The notes: generated by a model from the sequence alone, not told the origin. A DNA stretch of 64,000 nucleotides from Bdellovibrionaceae bacterium UBA3535 (GCA_002376845.1 DFOS01000028.1:6512-70511), one strand, 5' to 3'. Shown: positions 50,404 through 59,694, counted from the first letter of the stretch. Program-made: numbers and translations.

Positions 50404-51129
50404 TTACCTCGTTTTCATTACGTAATGAAAGTTATCATAGCCAGCTTTGTGCATGGATAGTACCACACAGGCGCCGCCAAAATCGCCCGAACTATCTTGC
50501 ACGTAAAGCTTCTTGTTTCGCGGCAAAAATGCTTTATCCATTTTTGCATTGCGCGGCAAAATCAAACGCCCCGAAGTTTTCTCTAACCAATTTTGCCACT
50601 TGTATTGCTGGCTATCCACTGCCTCTACCTGTGCCGGCAAGGCGTTTACAATAATGCCGGCATCCTGACTTTGCCAATAGGGTGAAGGCTTTTTCGTGCT
50701 ATGTACTTCTTGCATATGCCTTTTGCCCTCTATGGCTTGCTCCTTTCGAATAAAAACATTTTTGATTCCCATATTGTAAAGACTCAAAGCCACCAGACAT
50801 TCTTCCGCCTTACCTTGCTGGGCCTTGCCGAGAACCATCACTTTAGAATCAAGTCCAATGCCCTTTCTCGCCAAAACTTGGGGCATCCTAGCAAGACTCT
50901 GGGCTTTGATGTATTGCTGCACATCCTGCCAGTGGGCATGAATTAGGTGTCCGGTACCATAGGAAAAATAAGGGCGCACATCTAGGAAGATGGCCTCTTG
51001 CTGCAAAGCTTTTTCCTCTTGCTCAATGATTCTAGCCGTTTTTTTTGCCGGATAGGTGCAAGCAATAAGTAAGAAAACAAGACTAGGACTTAGAAGATGG
51101 CCGCAACGTTGGAAATAATATAATATCAC
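50404..51129 (-). CDS. Rhodanese-fold lipoprotein with no active-site cysteine
   Basis: A 241-residue lipoprotein (lipobox LIAC near residue 24). Two rhodanese-like domains follow: the first (about 40-130) has AIFLDVRPYFSYGTGHLIHA, a typical rhodanese opening. The active-site loop, normally Cys-x4-x, reads LGKAQQGKAEE, without Cys. In the second half the matching loop is DSSGDFGGA, again without Cys. It is therefore probably not a sulfurtransferase but a binding protein. Its 5' end overlaps lysS by 47 bp. Confidence 0.65.
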   Translation of the reverse strand: MILYYFQRCGHLLSPSLVFLLIACTYPAKKTARIIEQEEKALQQEAIFLDVRPYFSYGTGHLIHAHWQDVQQYIKAQSLARMPQVLARKGIGLDSKVMVLGKAQQGKAEECLVALSLYNMGIKNVFIRKEQAIEGKRHMQEVHSTKKPSPYWQSQDAGIIVNALPAQVEAVDSQQYKWQNWLEKTSGRLILPRNAKMDKAFLPRNKKLYVQDSSGDFGGACVVLSMHKAGYDNFHYVMKTR

Positions 51130-52558
51130 GTATGCTCTCCTTTTGCGTGAGTAGCATTACCAAACGTTCAACACCCAAACCCAAGCCCCCAGTAGGCGGC
51201 ATTCCAACATCAATGGCATGCATGAAATCCTCATCCATCGGCTGTGCTTCTTCGTTAACACTTCGCTGCGCTTCTTGCTCTTTCAAGCGCTGCAATTGCT
51301 CTTCGGGATCGTTCAGCTCGGAATAGGAATTTGCCACTTCCATACCTGCTATGAATAACTCAAAGCGCTCTACCAAGCCTTCTTTTTCTCGGTGATTTTT
51401 TGTTAGAGGGCATATTTCCACCGGGTAGTCCGTAATAAAAGTTGGCTCCCAAAGATGCTCTTCCGCAACCAATTCAAAAAGCTCATTGATCATTTCCCCG
51501 CGGCTCTTGGGCTCTTCCCAATCACTACCCTGCTTTTTGATCTCAGCAAATAATTGTTCGTCGCTACAATCATTCACATCAATTTTGCCGTATTCTTTAA
51601 TGGCATCGTGCATGCTCAATCGCTTCCAAGGTTTTGCCAAGGACAGCTCCCTTTCTTTAAAGGTAATGGTAGTCGTGCCGCAAACCTTATTCGCAACAAA
51701 GGTAATTAAGTCTTCAATTCTTTGCATTTGGTCAAAATAATCCGTGTAAGCCTCGTACCACTCAATCATAGTAAATTCTGGATTGTGCGTACGGTCTATA
51801 CCTTCATTGCGAAAGTTACGGTTCATATCGTAGACTTTCTCAAATCCACCTACAATCAAACGCTTTAGGTAGGTCTCTGGCGAAATTTTTAGAAACAATT
51901 GCATATCTAGAGCATTATGATGAGTAACAAATGGCTTCGCCGCCGCTCCCCCATAAATGTTTTGCAAAATGGGAGTTTCCACTTCTAAAAAACCCTCACC
52001 ATCTAAATATTCTCTGATGCTCTTAAGTATTTGGGTGCGCTTTCGAAAGACCTCGCGAGAATCAGGGTCCATGATTAAGTCTAGGTGGCGATAGCGATAT
52101 TTTGCTTCAATGTCTGTAAGACCATGAAACTTTTCTGGCAGAGGCTCCAGGCTTTTACATAGCATCTCCAATTTTTGCGCCCGCACGGAGACTTCGCCTT
52201 TTTTGGTTTTAAAAATATAGCCTTGTACTCCCAGATAATCACCAATGTCCATGGCAGCATAGGCATCTAGTGATGCTTGATCCAGATCCTCTTTTCTTAA
52301 GTAGACTTGCAAACGCCCACTCTCATCTTGTAAATGAAAAAATGCGGCTTTGCCCATAGGCCGCTTGGTCATCAGCCTACCCGCCACACTTAGATGATCC
52401 GAGGTTTTTTCTTCGCCTTCTGACAAAGCAGCATACTGCTCCTGCACTTGCTGCATTTCATGACTGCGCTCGTACTTATAGGGATAGGGGTTGTAGCCTT
52501 TCTCACGAAATTCTTTTAGCTTGCGACGTTTTTCTTTTCTTAAAGGATTCTCTTTCAT
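51083..52558 (-). CDS. lysS: Lysyl-tRNA synthetase, class II
   Basis: A 491-residue class II synthetase. An OB-fold anticodon-binding domain comes first (about residues 55-150), then the catalytic domain with motif 2 (FRNEGIDRTHNPEFTMIEWYE, about residues 260-280) and motif 3 (GLGLGVERLVMLLT near the C-terminus). The length is that of E. coli LysS. It is the second gene of the operon, 6 bp after the aldolase gene, and its 3' end overlaps the rhodanese lipoprotein gene. Confidence 0.97.
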   Translation of the reverse strand: MKENPLRKEKRRKLKEFREKGYNPYPYKYERSHEMQQVQEQYAALSEGEEKTSDHLSVAGRLMTKRPMGKAAFFHLQDESGRLQVYLRKEDLDQASLDAYAAMDIGDYLGVQGYIFKTKKGEVSVRAQKLEMLCKSLEPLPEKFHGLTDIEAKYRYRHLDLIMDPDSREVFRKRTQILKSIREYLDGEGFLEVETPILQNIYGGAAAKPFVTHHNALDMQLFLKISPETYLKRLIVGGFEKVYDMNRNFRNEGIDRTHNPEFTMIEWYEAYTDYFDQMQRIEDLITFVANKVCGTTTITFKERELSLAKPWKRLSMHDAIKEYGKIDVNDCSDEQLFAEIKKQGSDWEEPKSRGEMINELFELVAEEHLWEPTFITDYPVEICPLTKNHREKEGLVERFELFIAGMEVANSYSELNDPEEQLQRLKEQEAQRSVNEEAQPMDEDFMHAIDVGMPPTGGLGLGVERLVMLLTQKESIRDIILFPTLRPSSKS

Positions 52559-52564
52559 GAGTAC

Positions 52565-53485
52565 TTAAGCTCCTGTAAATATATCCATAGTTTGTTGCAA
52601 TAGTTTGATAGCTTCTTCTTTGGGTCTTTGAAAAGCGTTTCTGCCCATAATACTTCCGTAGGCACCACCCTTTGCTAAACCTTGGATTTCTTCAAGCACC
52701 TCGTCCGTAGACTTCGCAGCTCCGCCACTAAAAATCACAATACGCTTGCCATCAAAAGCCGATTGCATGACGTGGCGAACTCGATCTTCCAATGTATCAA
52801 TTTTAATGTTTTCGGATTGATATACTTTTTTAGCTTCTTCTTGTTCGATGTGTGCTGTGGGAGGTTTCACCTTGATAATATGGGCCCCTAATTGTGCCGC
52901 GATTTGCGCCGCATAGGCAATCACATCCACCGCCGTTTCTCCATTCTTAGAAATTTGCTCTCCCCTGGCATAGGACCAAATTACGACCAATAGACCTGCC
53001 TTCTTCGCCTCTTGAGTAAGACAGGCTATCTCTTCATACATTTGCTTTCTTGCCCCGGAGCCAGGATAGATGGTGAAACCAATGCCGACACAGCCCAAGC
53101 GCAGAGCATGATCAATGGATGAGGTAAGTGCCGAAATGGGGGCGCCTTTATCTACATAAAGAGAATCGGAATTGTTTACTTTTAAAATTAAGGGAATTTC
53201 ACCAGCAAATTCACGTGCCCCAGCCTCAATAAAACCCAAGGGTGCTGCATAGGCTGAGCATCCCGAATCAATCGCCAGTTGGTAATGGTAAAAAGGATCA
53301 TATCCAGCCGAGTTTTTGGCAAAGCTTCTAGCTGGCCCATGCTCAAAGCCTTGGTCAACAGGCAAAATTACCAGCTTGCCACTACCGGCAGTGCGTCCAT
53401 GTTGTAAAAGTCTGGCCATCTGTGCCAAACAGCCTGGATTCTCACTTCCATAATTTGCTAGGATATTTTTCACGTTTTCGTTCAT
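52565..53485 (-). CDS. Class I fructose-bisphosphate aldolase (DhnA/FbaB type)
   Basis: A 306-residue TIM-barrel aldolase of the archaeal-type class I family, which uses a Schiff-base Lys (likely in HIIKVKPP, about residue 196) rather than zinc. Other family marks are VDQGFEHGP near the start and a late phosphate-binding GGAAKST. It acts in glycolysis/gluconeogenesis. ATG 53485 is used; GGAG lies about 11 bases upstream and an in-frame TTG at 53500 is an alternative. It heads the long minus-strand operon with lysS. Confidence 0.9.
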   Translation of the reverse strand: MNENVKNILANYGSENPGCLAQMARLLQHGRTAGSGKLVILPVDQGFEHGPARSFAKNSAGYDPFYHYQLAIDSGCSAYAAPLGFIEAGAREFAGEIPLILKVNNSDSLYVDKGAPISALTSSIDHALRLGCVGIGFTIYPGSGARKQMYEEIACLTQEAKKAGLLVVIWSYARGEQISKNGETAVDVIAYAAQIAAQLGAHIIKVKPPTAHIEQEEAKKVYQSENIKIDTLEDRVRHVMQSAFDGKRIVIFSGGAAKSTDEVLEEIQGLAKGGAYGSIMGRNAFQRPKEEAIKLLQQTMDIFTGA

Positions 53486-53609
53486 GATGGTTGTCTCCAA
53501 AAGAATGCCAGAAGCCTATGAAGAAAGGCTGTCTAAATCAAGCTCCGAATCTTTGACAAGGATTGTAAAATACAGAATTTTGTGATACTTAGAGCTTTTA
53601 GAGGTAATT

Positions 53610-54158
53610 ATGTCAGAGATTAAAGTTTGGGCGGAAAACACGCCAAATCCACAGTCAAAAAAATTTCTTTTCTCACAAGTGATCAGTGAAAGTGTGGTGG
53701 AGATTGCCAACTCCGAAGAAGCACATATCTCCCCTTTGGCAAACAAGCTCTTTGGTTTTCCTTGGATGCAGGCTGTTTTTATTGGCTCCAATTTTATTAC
53801 CATCACCAAGCAGGATTGGGTGGACTGGGAAATCCTAACCGAACCACTTTGCGGGCTCTTAAGTGAGCACATTCAAAATGGTGAGCCTGTTGTGCTAAGC
53901 AATCAGGGACATAGCGATAGCCCGGAAGATACGGAAGAGATCAAAACCATTAAGAAGATTTTGGACCGGGAAATTCGCCCGCAGGTAGCTTTAGATGGCG
54001 GCGATATTACCTTTCATGCCTATGAAAACGGGCGCTTGGAACTGCAACTAAAGGGTGCCTGTTCTGGCTGCCCCTCCTCCATGCAAACCCTTAAAATGGG
54101 AGTGGAGAGCCGTCTCAAACAGGCCCTACCTGAGTTAAAAGAAGTGGTAGCGGTCTAA
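53610..54158 (+). CDS. Nfu-type Fe-S cluster scaffold/carrier
   Basis: A 182-residue protein. Residues 1-90 are an Nfu_N domain (VWAENTPNPQSKKFLF start), as in eukaryotic NFU1 and many non-enteric bacteria. Residues 105-180 are the NifU C-terminal domain with the cluster-binding CSGC (LKGACSGCPSSMQTL, C-x2-C). It passes [4Fe-4S] clusters to apo-enzymes. E. coli NfuA has a different N-terminus. GAGG lies five bases before the ATG. It is divergent from the aldolase gene. Confidence 0.93.
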   Translation: MSEIKVWAENTPNPQSKKFLFSQVISESVVEIANSEEAHISPLANKLFGFPWMQAVFIGSNFITITKQDWVDWEILTEPLCGLLSEHIQNGEPVVLSNQGHSDSPEDTEEIKTIKKILDREIRPQVALDGGDITFHAYENGRLELQLKGACSGCPSSMQTLKMGVESRLKQALPELKEVVAV

Positions 54159-54239
54159 ACCATTAAAAATATTGGATCATTTTGAGATAATCTCTACTTT
54201 TGTCTTAAGTTCTATTGCACGAATACCGAATAAAATAGC

Positions 54240-54839
54240 ATGAAAAATTGGTACGTATACGTCTTATTTTTATTCCTGCTGGCCGCCTGTATGCCCAGCA
54301 TTGAAGAGGATCAAGGGGTTGTTAAGCCCGATATCGTGACTCATAATATCACTCCCGTATCTACAGTTGAAGTGGATGTAATTCTCATGGGCACCTGCCC
54401 GGCAAGTACCGCAAAAATGATGCTATCTGTGGATAATGGCGAGCAATACGCGGAAGTTTCCTCCTCAGCCACCAGAACCGCTGGTAGTTTTATCGGGGAA
54501 TGTGAAAATGGCAATTTTATGATTCGCTACGCGGTCCCCAATCCACTACAAAATCGCGACATTACCTTTTTGGCTCGAGCTGTGAACGCGGAAGGCCGAA
54601 TGGGTGGTATTGATACTTATACCATCTCTTATTCGCGCCCACCCATTCAGCTACCAGGCTTTGCCTTTGTTAGCGTGGGGGATTTGGTCAACTCCAATAC
54701 CGGCAATTTTGCTCTAGTTACTGGCGGTCAAAGCGTATCTCCATTTATGGGAGCTGGCCCCCATATCGGCCTAGAGGTTCCAGGCTCACCTACGGGCATG
54801 GTACATTACGGATTCCTAGGAATCGTATTGAACAAATAA
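54240..54839 (+). CDS. Hypothetical lipoprotein
   Basis: A 199-residue protein with a lipoprotein signal peptide (LLAAC near residue 17). The mature part is beta-rich, Gly/Asn/Thr-rich and carries several Cys; NPLQNRDITFLARAVNAEGRMGG in its middle suggests a fibronectin-like or bacterial Ig-like domain. I do not recognise a family. The stop codon adjoins the stop of convergent dapD with no base between them. Confidence 0.55.
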   Translation: MKNWYVYVLFLFLLAACMPSIEEDQGVVKPDIVTHNITPVSTVEVDVILMGTCPASTAKMMLSVDNGEQYAEVSSSATRTAGSFIGECENGNFMIRYAVPNPLQNRDITFLARAVNAEGRMGGIDTYTISYSRPPIQLPGFAFVSVGDLVNSNTGNFALVTGGQSVSPFMGAGPHIGLEVPGSPTGMVHYGFLGIVLNK

Positions 54840-55646
54840 TTATACCGTTACTTGAAAGTCCCTTAAAGCATCGGTTAAAGAAGTTTTTTTGTCCGTGGAT
54901 TCTTTACGTTGCCCAATGATCAAAGCACAAGGTACCCCGTACTCACCAGCAGCAAACTTTTTGTTTTGGCTACCAGGAATCACGACAGAATTGGCTGGCA
55001 CTCTGCCTTTGTAAACCTTTTCTTCCTTGCCACTAACATCCAAAATCTTTGTAGAGGCCGTTATGGTCACCCCTGCCCCCAAAACCACTCCTGGCTCTAA
55101 ATGCACTCCTTCCACCACAATGCATCTGGAACCAATAAAACAATCATCCTCAATAATCACCGGCTGAGCTTGTACAGGCTCCAGCACGCCACCAATACCC
55201 ACCCCGCCAGATAGGTGCACATTTTTACCAATTTGTGCGCAGGAGCCCACCGTTGCCCAAGTATCCACCATGGTACCACTACCAACATAAGCGCCAATGT
55301 TTACATATGAAGGCATCAAGATCGCACCTGGCTCGATGTAGGAGGCATATCTTGCCAAGGCATGGGGAACCACCCTTACGCCGTGGCTTTCATTGAATTT
55401 CTTTAAGGGAATTTTATCAAAAAACTGTAGATCCCCAGCCTGAATCACATTCATTTTTTGAATGCGAAAATAGAGCAATATGGCCTGCTTCACCCAATCG
55501 TTGACTTGCCAAGTATCTCCCTGTTTTTCGCAAACGCGTACCTTGCCTTGATCTAGCATTTCCATGCACTTTAAAACGGCTTCAATAACATTTCTTTCTG
55601 TATGATCCCGTTGCCCCTGAAAGGCACCTTCGATTACTTCTTTCAT
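54840..55646 (-). CDS. dapD: 2,3,4,5-tetrahydropyridine-2,6-dicarboxylate N-succinyltransferase
   Basis: A 268-residue left-handed beta-helix acyltransferase. The family's run is clear: SYVNIGAYVGSGTMVDTWATVGSCAQIGKNVHLSGGVGIGGVLEP (split: GAYVGSGTMVDTWATVG and LSGGVGIGGVLEP), then EDDCFIGSRCIVVEG. It adds succinyl to tetrahydrodipicolinate in the succinylase branch of diaminopimelate/lysine synthesis. Length matches DapD (274 in E. coli). It overlaps the amidase gene upstream by 4 bp. Confidence 0.96.
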   Translation of the reverse strand: MKEVIEGAFQGQRDHTERNVIEAVLKCMEMLDQGKVRVCEKQGDTWQVNDWVKQAILLYFRIQKMNVIQAGDLQFFDKIPLKKFNESHGVRVVPHALARYASYIEPGAILMPSYVNIGAYVGSGTMVDTWATVGSCAQIGKNVHLSGGVGIGGVLEPVQAQPVIIEDDCFIGSRCIVVEGVHLEPGVVLGAGVTITASTKILDVSGKEEKVYKGRVPANSVVIPGSQNKKFAAGEYGVPCALIIGQRKESTDKKTSLTDALRDFQVTV

Positions 55647-56299
55647 AAATCCTCCGACATCTTATTTAAGACCTGCAGCATGGCAGGTCTATGCAGATCA
55701 AGCAATTCTTTGATGGGTTTGCCTCTTTCTAGCTCATAGGTAATAGTGGGGATGCCTCGCTCCAAGCCCGTGTAGGTTCCCAAGCATCCTGGCGTGGGAT
55801 AGCCCATGGACTCTTCAATTGGATAGCTGGTAATATCCGATAAAATCGATGCATAGGGTTCACAGTCCCCATTTACATTCAACAAATACTTTTCAAAAGA
55901 ATGAAAGCTAAATAGGAAGCGAAAGTCATGTTGATCTAGATAACTTACCAAAGCTTTGTTCTCAGCCTCTGAATTGGCCTGCGTCCCTGGATTGTAACGG
56001 GGATTGAAAGCTTCTGGGTGCCAGTCCTTCGTAGGAAGATTGCGATTTAAATCAATGTTGTTGTAGTTCGCACGCTGCTTCAGCAAAATTCCATCGGGAT
56101 TTACTTGTGGCACTATATGAAGACGTAAATTCGGAACAGCTTCAGCCCTGACTTTGGCCAATAATTCTTGAGCGAAAAATACCCCTTCAATCTCATCCCC
56201 ATGCACTCCACCAAGGAGCAAGACATCCTTTCCCTCACCAAAAACATAAGAAAAGATGGGAGAACCTAAAGTGCTGTGGCCAATGACATTTACTTGCAT
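55643..56299 (-). CDS. M14-family zinc carboxypeptidase, MpaA-like
   Basis: A 218-residue M14 peptidase. Zinc ligands are in the order expected: HxxE in GVHGDEIEG (about residues 28-33), His in FSFHSFEK, and the catalytic Glu in TYELERG. ID-LNRN in NIDLNRNLP is typical of the MpaA/succinylglutamate-desuccinylase-like group. MpaA splits gamma-D-Glu-mDAP in recycled muropeptides. Overlap with dapD (4 bp) makes a diaminopimelate-related role attractive. ATG 56299 is used; TTG 56335 is possible. No signal peptide, so cytoplasmic. Confidence 0.85.
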   Translation of the reverse strand: MQVNVIGHSTLGSPIFSYVFGEGKDVLLLGGVHGDEIEGVFFAQELLAKVRAEAVPNLRLHIVPQVNPDGILLKQRANYNNIDLNRNLPTKDWHPEAFNPRYNPGTQANSEAENKALVSYLDQHDFRFLFSFHSFEKYLLNVNGDCEPYASILSDITSYPIEESMGYPTPGCLGTYTGLERGIPTITYELERGKPIKELLDLHRPAMLQVLNKMSEDL

Positions 56300-56336
56300 A
56301 AACAAATTGCTAGCGAAAAGCGAGGCAATTGGCAAG

Positions 56337-57554
56337 CTAGGATGTAGTTTTGCCTCGAATAAGATCTACGATGCTCTCTTTTAGGCTAAGAGCAGAGGGA
56401 ATGATGGAGCCGACCGCAGCAACAAAGCTTGCACCGACTAGCACCGATACAATGAACCAAGGATCGATACGAATGGGCACCTTATAATCGTAGTAAATAT
56501 CCTGTGGCAATTGCAAGAACTGAAACTCCTTCAGTGCCAAGGCCGTCAATATGGCGACAAAACCACCAAATAAAATTCCTACTAGTGACAACAAAAGACC
56601 GACTCCAGAAAACATATTGCGCACCTTATTTTTGGACATGCCATAAGCTTGCAGCAGACCGATATCTTTGCGCTTTTGATTGATTACCAAGGAGAGTACA
56701 GAAAATATCGAGAAACTAGCAATTAGAACCGTGAACAACAAAAACAAAGACATTGCATATCTTTCCATTTTCAAAGCAAAAAGCAGAGAGCGATTTTTGT
56801 CCTCCCATGTTGTAAAGCTAAGTCCTAATGAGTTTAATTTTCTTTTCATTGCCTTGTAATCATTTTTATCATTCAAACGAATGTGTATTTTATCCTGCTT
56901 CGAGGAATCCGAGCTGATTTGCGGCAGACCTAAAAACGCGTCGTAAAATATGGCACGAGAATCGTAAGCAGGACTGTCGGTTCGAATGATTTTGGCAACC
57001 TTAACTTTCTGATACTCAGGCCGCTCGGTGGCAGCAACCAAAAGCGACTCAGGGGAAAACAAAACCACTTCTTCATCTTCGTAAATACCAAGTTCATGCG
57101 CCAAATCGATGCCCACTGCGATCCCTTGCTGATACAATTTAGGGGCATCCAAAAATTCATTTTTCGCCCGGATTCGTTGCCAAACCCATTCCCATTCTTT
57201 TTGTTCGTATCCATAAGCCACCACACCCGAGCTCAAACCATCAATAGTACGAACTAAGAGATCCTGTTTGCTGGCGGCAAAAATATGAGCGCCAGAAAAA
57301 CTAGACAATTTACTTTTGAGCTCTTGCACTTGTTTTTCCGTAGGTGTATCGGGCTTAGGCCGAAGCTCGAAGTAGGGCTCAATAGCAAGGGTTCTGTCAT
57401 GAATGGAATCATTTAAACCAAGCATAATGCTAACAACCAATATGGTAGCAAAAACTGATAGCCCTATTCCCGTCATACATAAAAAAGAGATGCCTCGTAC
57501 TATACTGCCGGCATTCTTAGAGAAAATTAGCTTTCTAGTAAAATAGAGCAACAT
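56337..57554 (-). CDS. LolC/LolE-type lipoprotein-release permease
   Basis: A 405-residue permease with the FtsX-like MacB layout: one N-terminal helix, a periplasmic domain (about residues 45-245) and three C-terminal helices. DIGLLQAYGMSKNKVRNMF (about 288-306) is the typical cytoplasmic coupling-helix region of LolC/E. The family moves lipoproteins from the inner membrane to LolA. No lolD ATPase is next to it; the only intact LolD-type ATPase in the window is at 13.6-14.2 kb. It lies 21 bp after an unknown gene and ends 37 bp before the M14 gene. Confidence 0.8.
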   Translation of the reverse strand: MLLYFTRKLIFSKNAGSIVRGISFLCMTGIGLSVFATILVVSIMLGLNDSIHDRTLAIEPYFELRPKPDTPTEKQVQELKSKLSSFSGAHIFAASKQDLLVRTIDGLSSGVVAYGYEQKEWEWVWQRIRAKNEFLDAPKLYQQGIAVGIDLAHELGIYEDEEVVLFSPESLLVAATERPEYQKVKVAKIIRTDSPAYDSRAIFYDAFLGLPQISSDSSKQDKIHIRLNDKNDYKAMKRKLNSLGLSFTTWEDKNRSLLFALKMERYAMSLFLLFTVLIASFSIFSVLSLVINQKRKDIGLLQAYGMSKNKVRNMFSGVGLLLSLVGILFGGFVAILTALALKEFQFLQLPQDIYYDYKVPIRIDPWFIVSVLVGASFVAAVGSIIPSALSLKESIVDLIRGKTTS

Positions 57555-57575
57555 ACTACCAATATAGGTAGAAGC

Positions 57576-58100
57576 TTACTTACGCGCAAAGTATTTCCAA
57601 ATTTTTTTCAATCTTTGCCAAAGCGACAGAGAGTCTTTTTTTAAATATGTGTAGTTCGCAAATATATCTTTTGAACTCATCGTATCAAGAGTGGGAGAGT
57701 GATGAAAATTATGGATCAAAGTTTTTCGTAAATCCTCTTTAATGACCTCTGTAAACTCAATGATCTCAATAGCTTGCCCGGTGGCCAAGGAATTGGCAAA
57801 TTCATCAAAACGAATGATTTCGTTGGTATAACGACTACCATCCTGAGATTCCTCCTCCACCACCATGCCTGTACGAACCCCATCAACCAAATTCCATTCC
57901 ACAATCAATCCATAGAAAGAAATTTGTTGTTTGATAATGTTCGAGTTTTCATCTTGCCAAACATACAAATCCACATGATCTGCATGAAACCAACGGCTTC
58001 TGATATTCTGCCTTTCGGTTTTGATGTAATCCGCACTAATTTCTTGTAGCTTTTGCCCAAGCTTTTTAAAGTCATAAGAATAAGGTTTGGGCTGGCTCAT
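57576..58100 (-). CDS. Hypothetical protein between the Mla and LolC genes
   Basis: A 174-residue cytosolic protein with no signal peptide. It shows a mix of helices and strands (VDLYVWQDENSNIIKQQISFYGLIVEWNLVDG, split: VDLYVWQDENSN and ISFYGLIVEWNL) and a basic C-terminal helix. I do not recognise a family. Its ATG overlaps the end of mlaD by 4 bp, which puts it in the Mla transcript, and lolC follows after 21 bp. Confidence 0.6.
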   Translation of the reverse strand: MSQPKPYSYDFKKLGQKLQEISADYIKTERQNIRSRWFHADHVDLYVWQDENSNIIKQQISFYGLIVEWNLVDGVRTGMVVEEESQDGSRYTNEIIRFDEFANSLATGQAIEIIEFTEVIKEDLRKTLIHNFHHSPTLDTMSSKDIFANYTYLKKDSLSLWQRLKKIWKYFARK

Positions 58101-59071
58101 TTGTTTCCTTCTTTTTCGTTGGCAATATCGCGCTGACGCTCCTGCATTTCTTCACGCACCTCTTCTACACTACCCTCAAGCAAAAACGTTTTCTGCATCG
58201 CCTGCAATACTATTAGGGCTTCTTGCAAAGCATTTAGGGCTGACTTGGAAGCCTCTGGTAGATCTGGTGCAATGGCTTCAATGGTTGGAACCAAAGCATT
58301 TAAATGATAAGTGAGCTCACTTAGATTGTACATCACATTTGTGGTATTATCTCCCAACTCAGGCAATTGTTTGGTAAAAGCAACAATTTCGTCCAAAGAA
58401 CCATTCACGGCCGTAGTTGTTGTAGCCAGATTTCCCACTAAGGTCTTCAAGTGATTGTTCCGCGTCATTTGTACAGCCATTTTATTTAATTCAATTGTGG
58501 CTTGGTTGGCATTTTTAAGTAATGGTTTTAATTGATCAAATATTATCACCAAATCCTTACTTCTTTGTGGATTAGAAAACTCTTTGGCCAAAAAGGATAT
58601 GTTTTCAAATAAAGACCGCAGGTCTCCAAGATATGGACCTAGCTTTTTACCATTGAAAGTTTCGATTATATCAAAATTGTCAGTATACTTTACCTGTGAG
58701 CCACTTGGCAGTTTTTTACCTTGATTTGCAACAACATCTAGAATTCTTTCACCAATTATATAAGGTCGCAAAAAACCCACTTCGGTATTGTCTGTAAACT
58801 TAGTATCATATTTCTTAAAAACTTCGAAATATACATGAAAGCTGCCATCTTCTTGCACTTGAATATCGCTCACCCGGCCTAATTTCAACCCTCCCATTTT
58901 TACTTTTGTACCGGGGAATACCCCCTCAACTTGCTCCACCTTTACAAAATAAGTATTTTTAGCAGAAAACCAGCCCTGATGAATGGCAAGATTAAAAATA
59001 AATACGGCCACGGCTGCAATAAAGCCGCTAACAAAAACAAAGGAAACTTTTTCGTATTTATTTAATTTCAC
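58097..59071 (-). CDS. mlaD: MlaD-like MCE-domain lipid-transport protein
   Basis: A 324-residue protein with one N-terminal membrane helix (about residues 10-31) and an MCE domain with VEGVFPGTKVKMGGLKLGRV (about 48-67). A long helical C-terminal part and a charged tail follow. MlaD forms the hexameric periplasmic ring that receives phospholipid. This protein is longer than E. coli MlaD (183) and more like the substrate-binding subunits of other Mce/Mla systems. It overlaps the ATPase-like gene by 4 bp. Confidence 0.88.
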   Translation of the reverse strand: MKLNKYEKVSFVFVSGFIAAVAVFIFNLAIHQGWFSAKNTYFVKVEQVEGVFPGTKVKMGGLKLGRVSDIQVQEDGSFHVYFEVFKKYDTKFTDNTEVGFLRPYIIGERILDVVANQGKKLPSGSQVKYTDNFDIIETFNGKKLGPYLGDLRSLFENISFLAKEFSNPQRSKDLVIIFDQLKPLLKNANQATIELNKMAVQMTRNNHLKTLVGNLATTTTAVNGSLDEIVAFTKQLPELGDNTTNVMYNLSELTYHLNALVPTIEAIAPDLPEASKSALNALQEALIVLQAMQKTFLLEGSVEEVREEMQERQRDIANEKEGNK

Positions 59072-59694
59072 GCAACACTCTCTTCTTGATTGGAAATTAT
59101 GCTCATTGAATCGGAATTTTCTAGCGAAAACTTTCCAAGACTATCGTAGTAATGCACATTAAGATTTTTAGTTTCTAAAAGATCATGAATCAATTCTATA
59201 TCCTTTGGTCTTAATCCCATTGCAATATCCTCGACCATCAGACATTTCACACCGCTAAATATACCTCTTATTAAACTAGTAAACTTTCGCACAGGATGCG
59301 CTACATGAAAGGGCCTATCATATAATTCTTTCTCATAGCCAGCTCTTTTATAAATGCCCTCGATTTCATGAATCATATCTTCGTGAAACTCGTTATAATA
59401 CTGTAGTGGCAATAGAATATTTTGTAGCAATGTCTGATTGCTTATCAAGCCTCCCCAATCAAAAACAAAGCCAAGCTCACGACGCATGCTTCTATTTTCT
59501 ACGGCATTTAGCTGGCGAATATCTTTATCATTCCAAAGAATGCTTCCTTCGTAATTGTCCTGCAGACCTGATAGAATTTGAAATAGATCATAAATCAAAT
59601 CGTAGTCACCCAGCCAATGCATATTTTTATTCGTAGAGATTTCAAAACTCTCGATCACCACGCCTCTTAAATTTAATCTTTCAATCCAAAACAT
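59068..59694 (-). CDS. Degenerate MlaF-like ABC ATPase (no Walker A)
   Basis: A 208-residue protein placed exactly where MlaF belongs, between mlaE and mlaD. The fold pattern of an ABC ATPase is recognisable: GLQDNYEGSILWNDKDIRQL, then LGFVFDWGGLISNQTLLQNILLPL (the MlaF Q-loop region), and MVEDIAMGLRPKDIELI in Walker B position. However, Walker A has become LGDYDLIYD (no GKS/T), Q-loop Gln is Asp, the LSGGQ signature is not found, and no H-loop His is seen. It probably does not hydrolyse ATP. It abuts mlaE and overlaps mlaD by 4 bp. Confidence 0.75.
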   Translation of the reverse strand: MFWIERLNLRGVVIESFEISTNKNMHWLGDYDLIYDLFQILSGLQDNYEGSILWNDKDIRQLNAVENRSMRRELGFVFDWGGLISNQTLLQNILLPLQYYNEFHEDMIHEIEGIYKRAGYEKELYDRPFHVAHPVRKFTSLIRGIFSGVKCLMVEDIAMGLRPKDIELIHDLLETKNLNVHYYDSLGKFSLENSDSMSIISNQEESVA

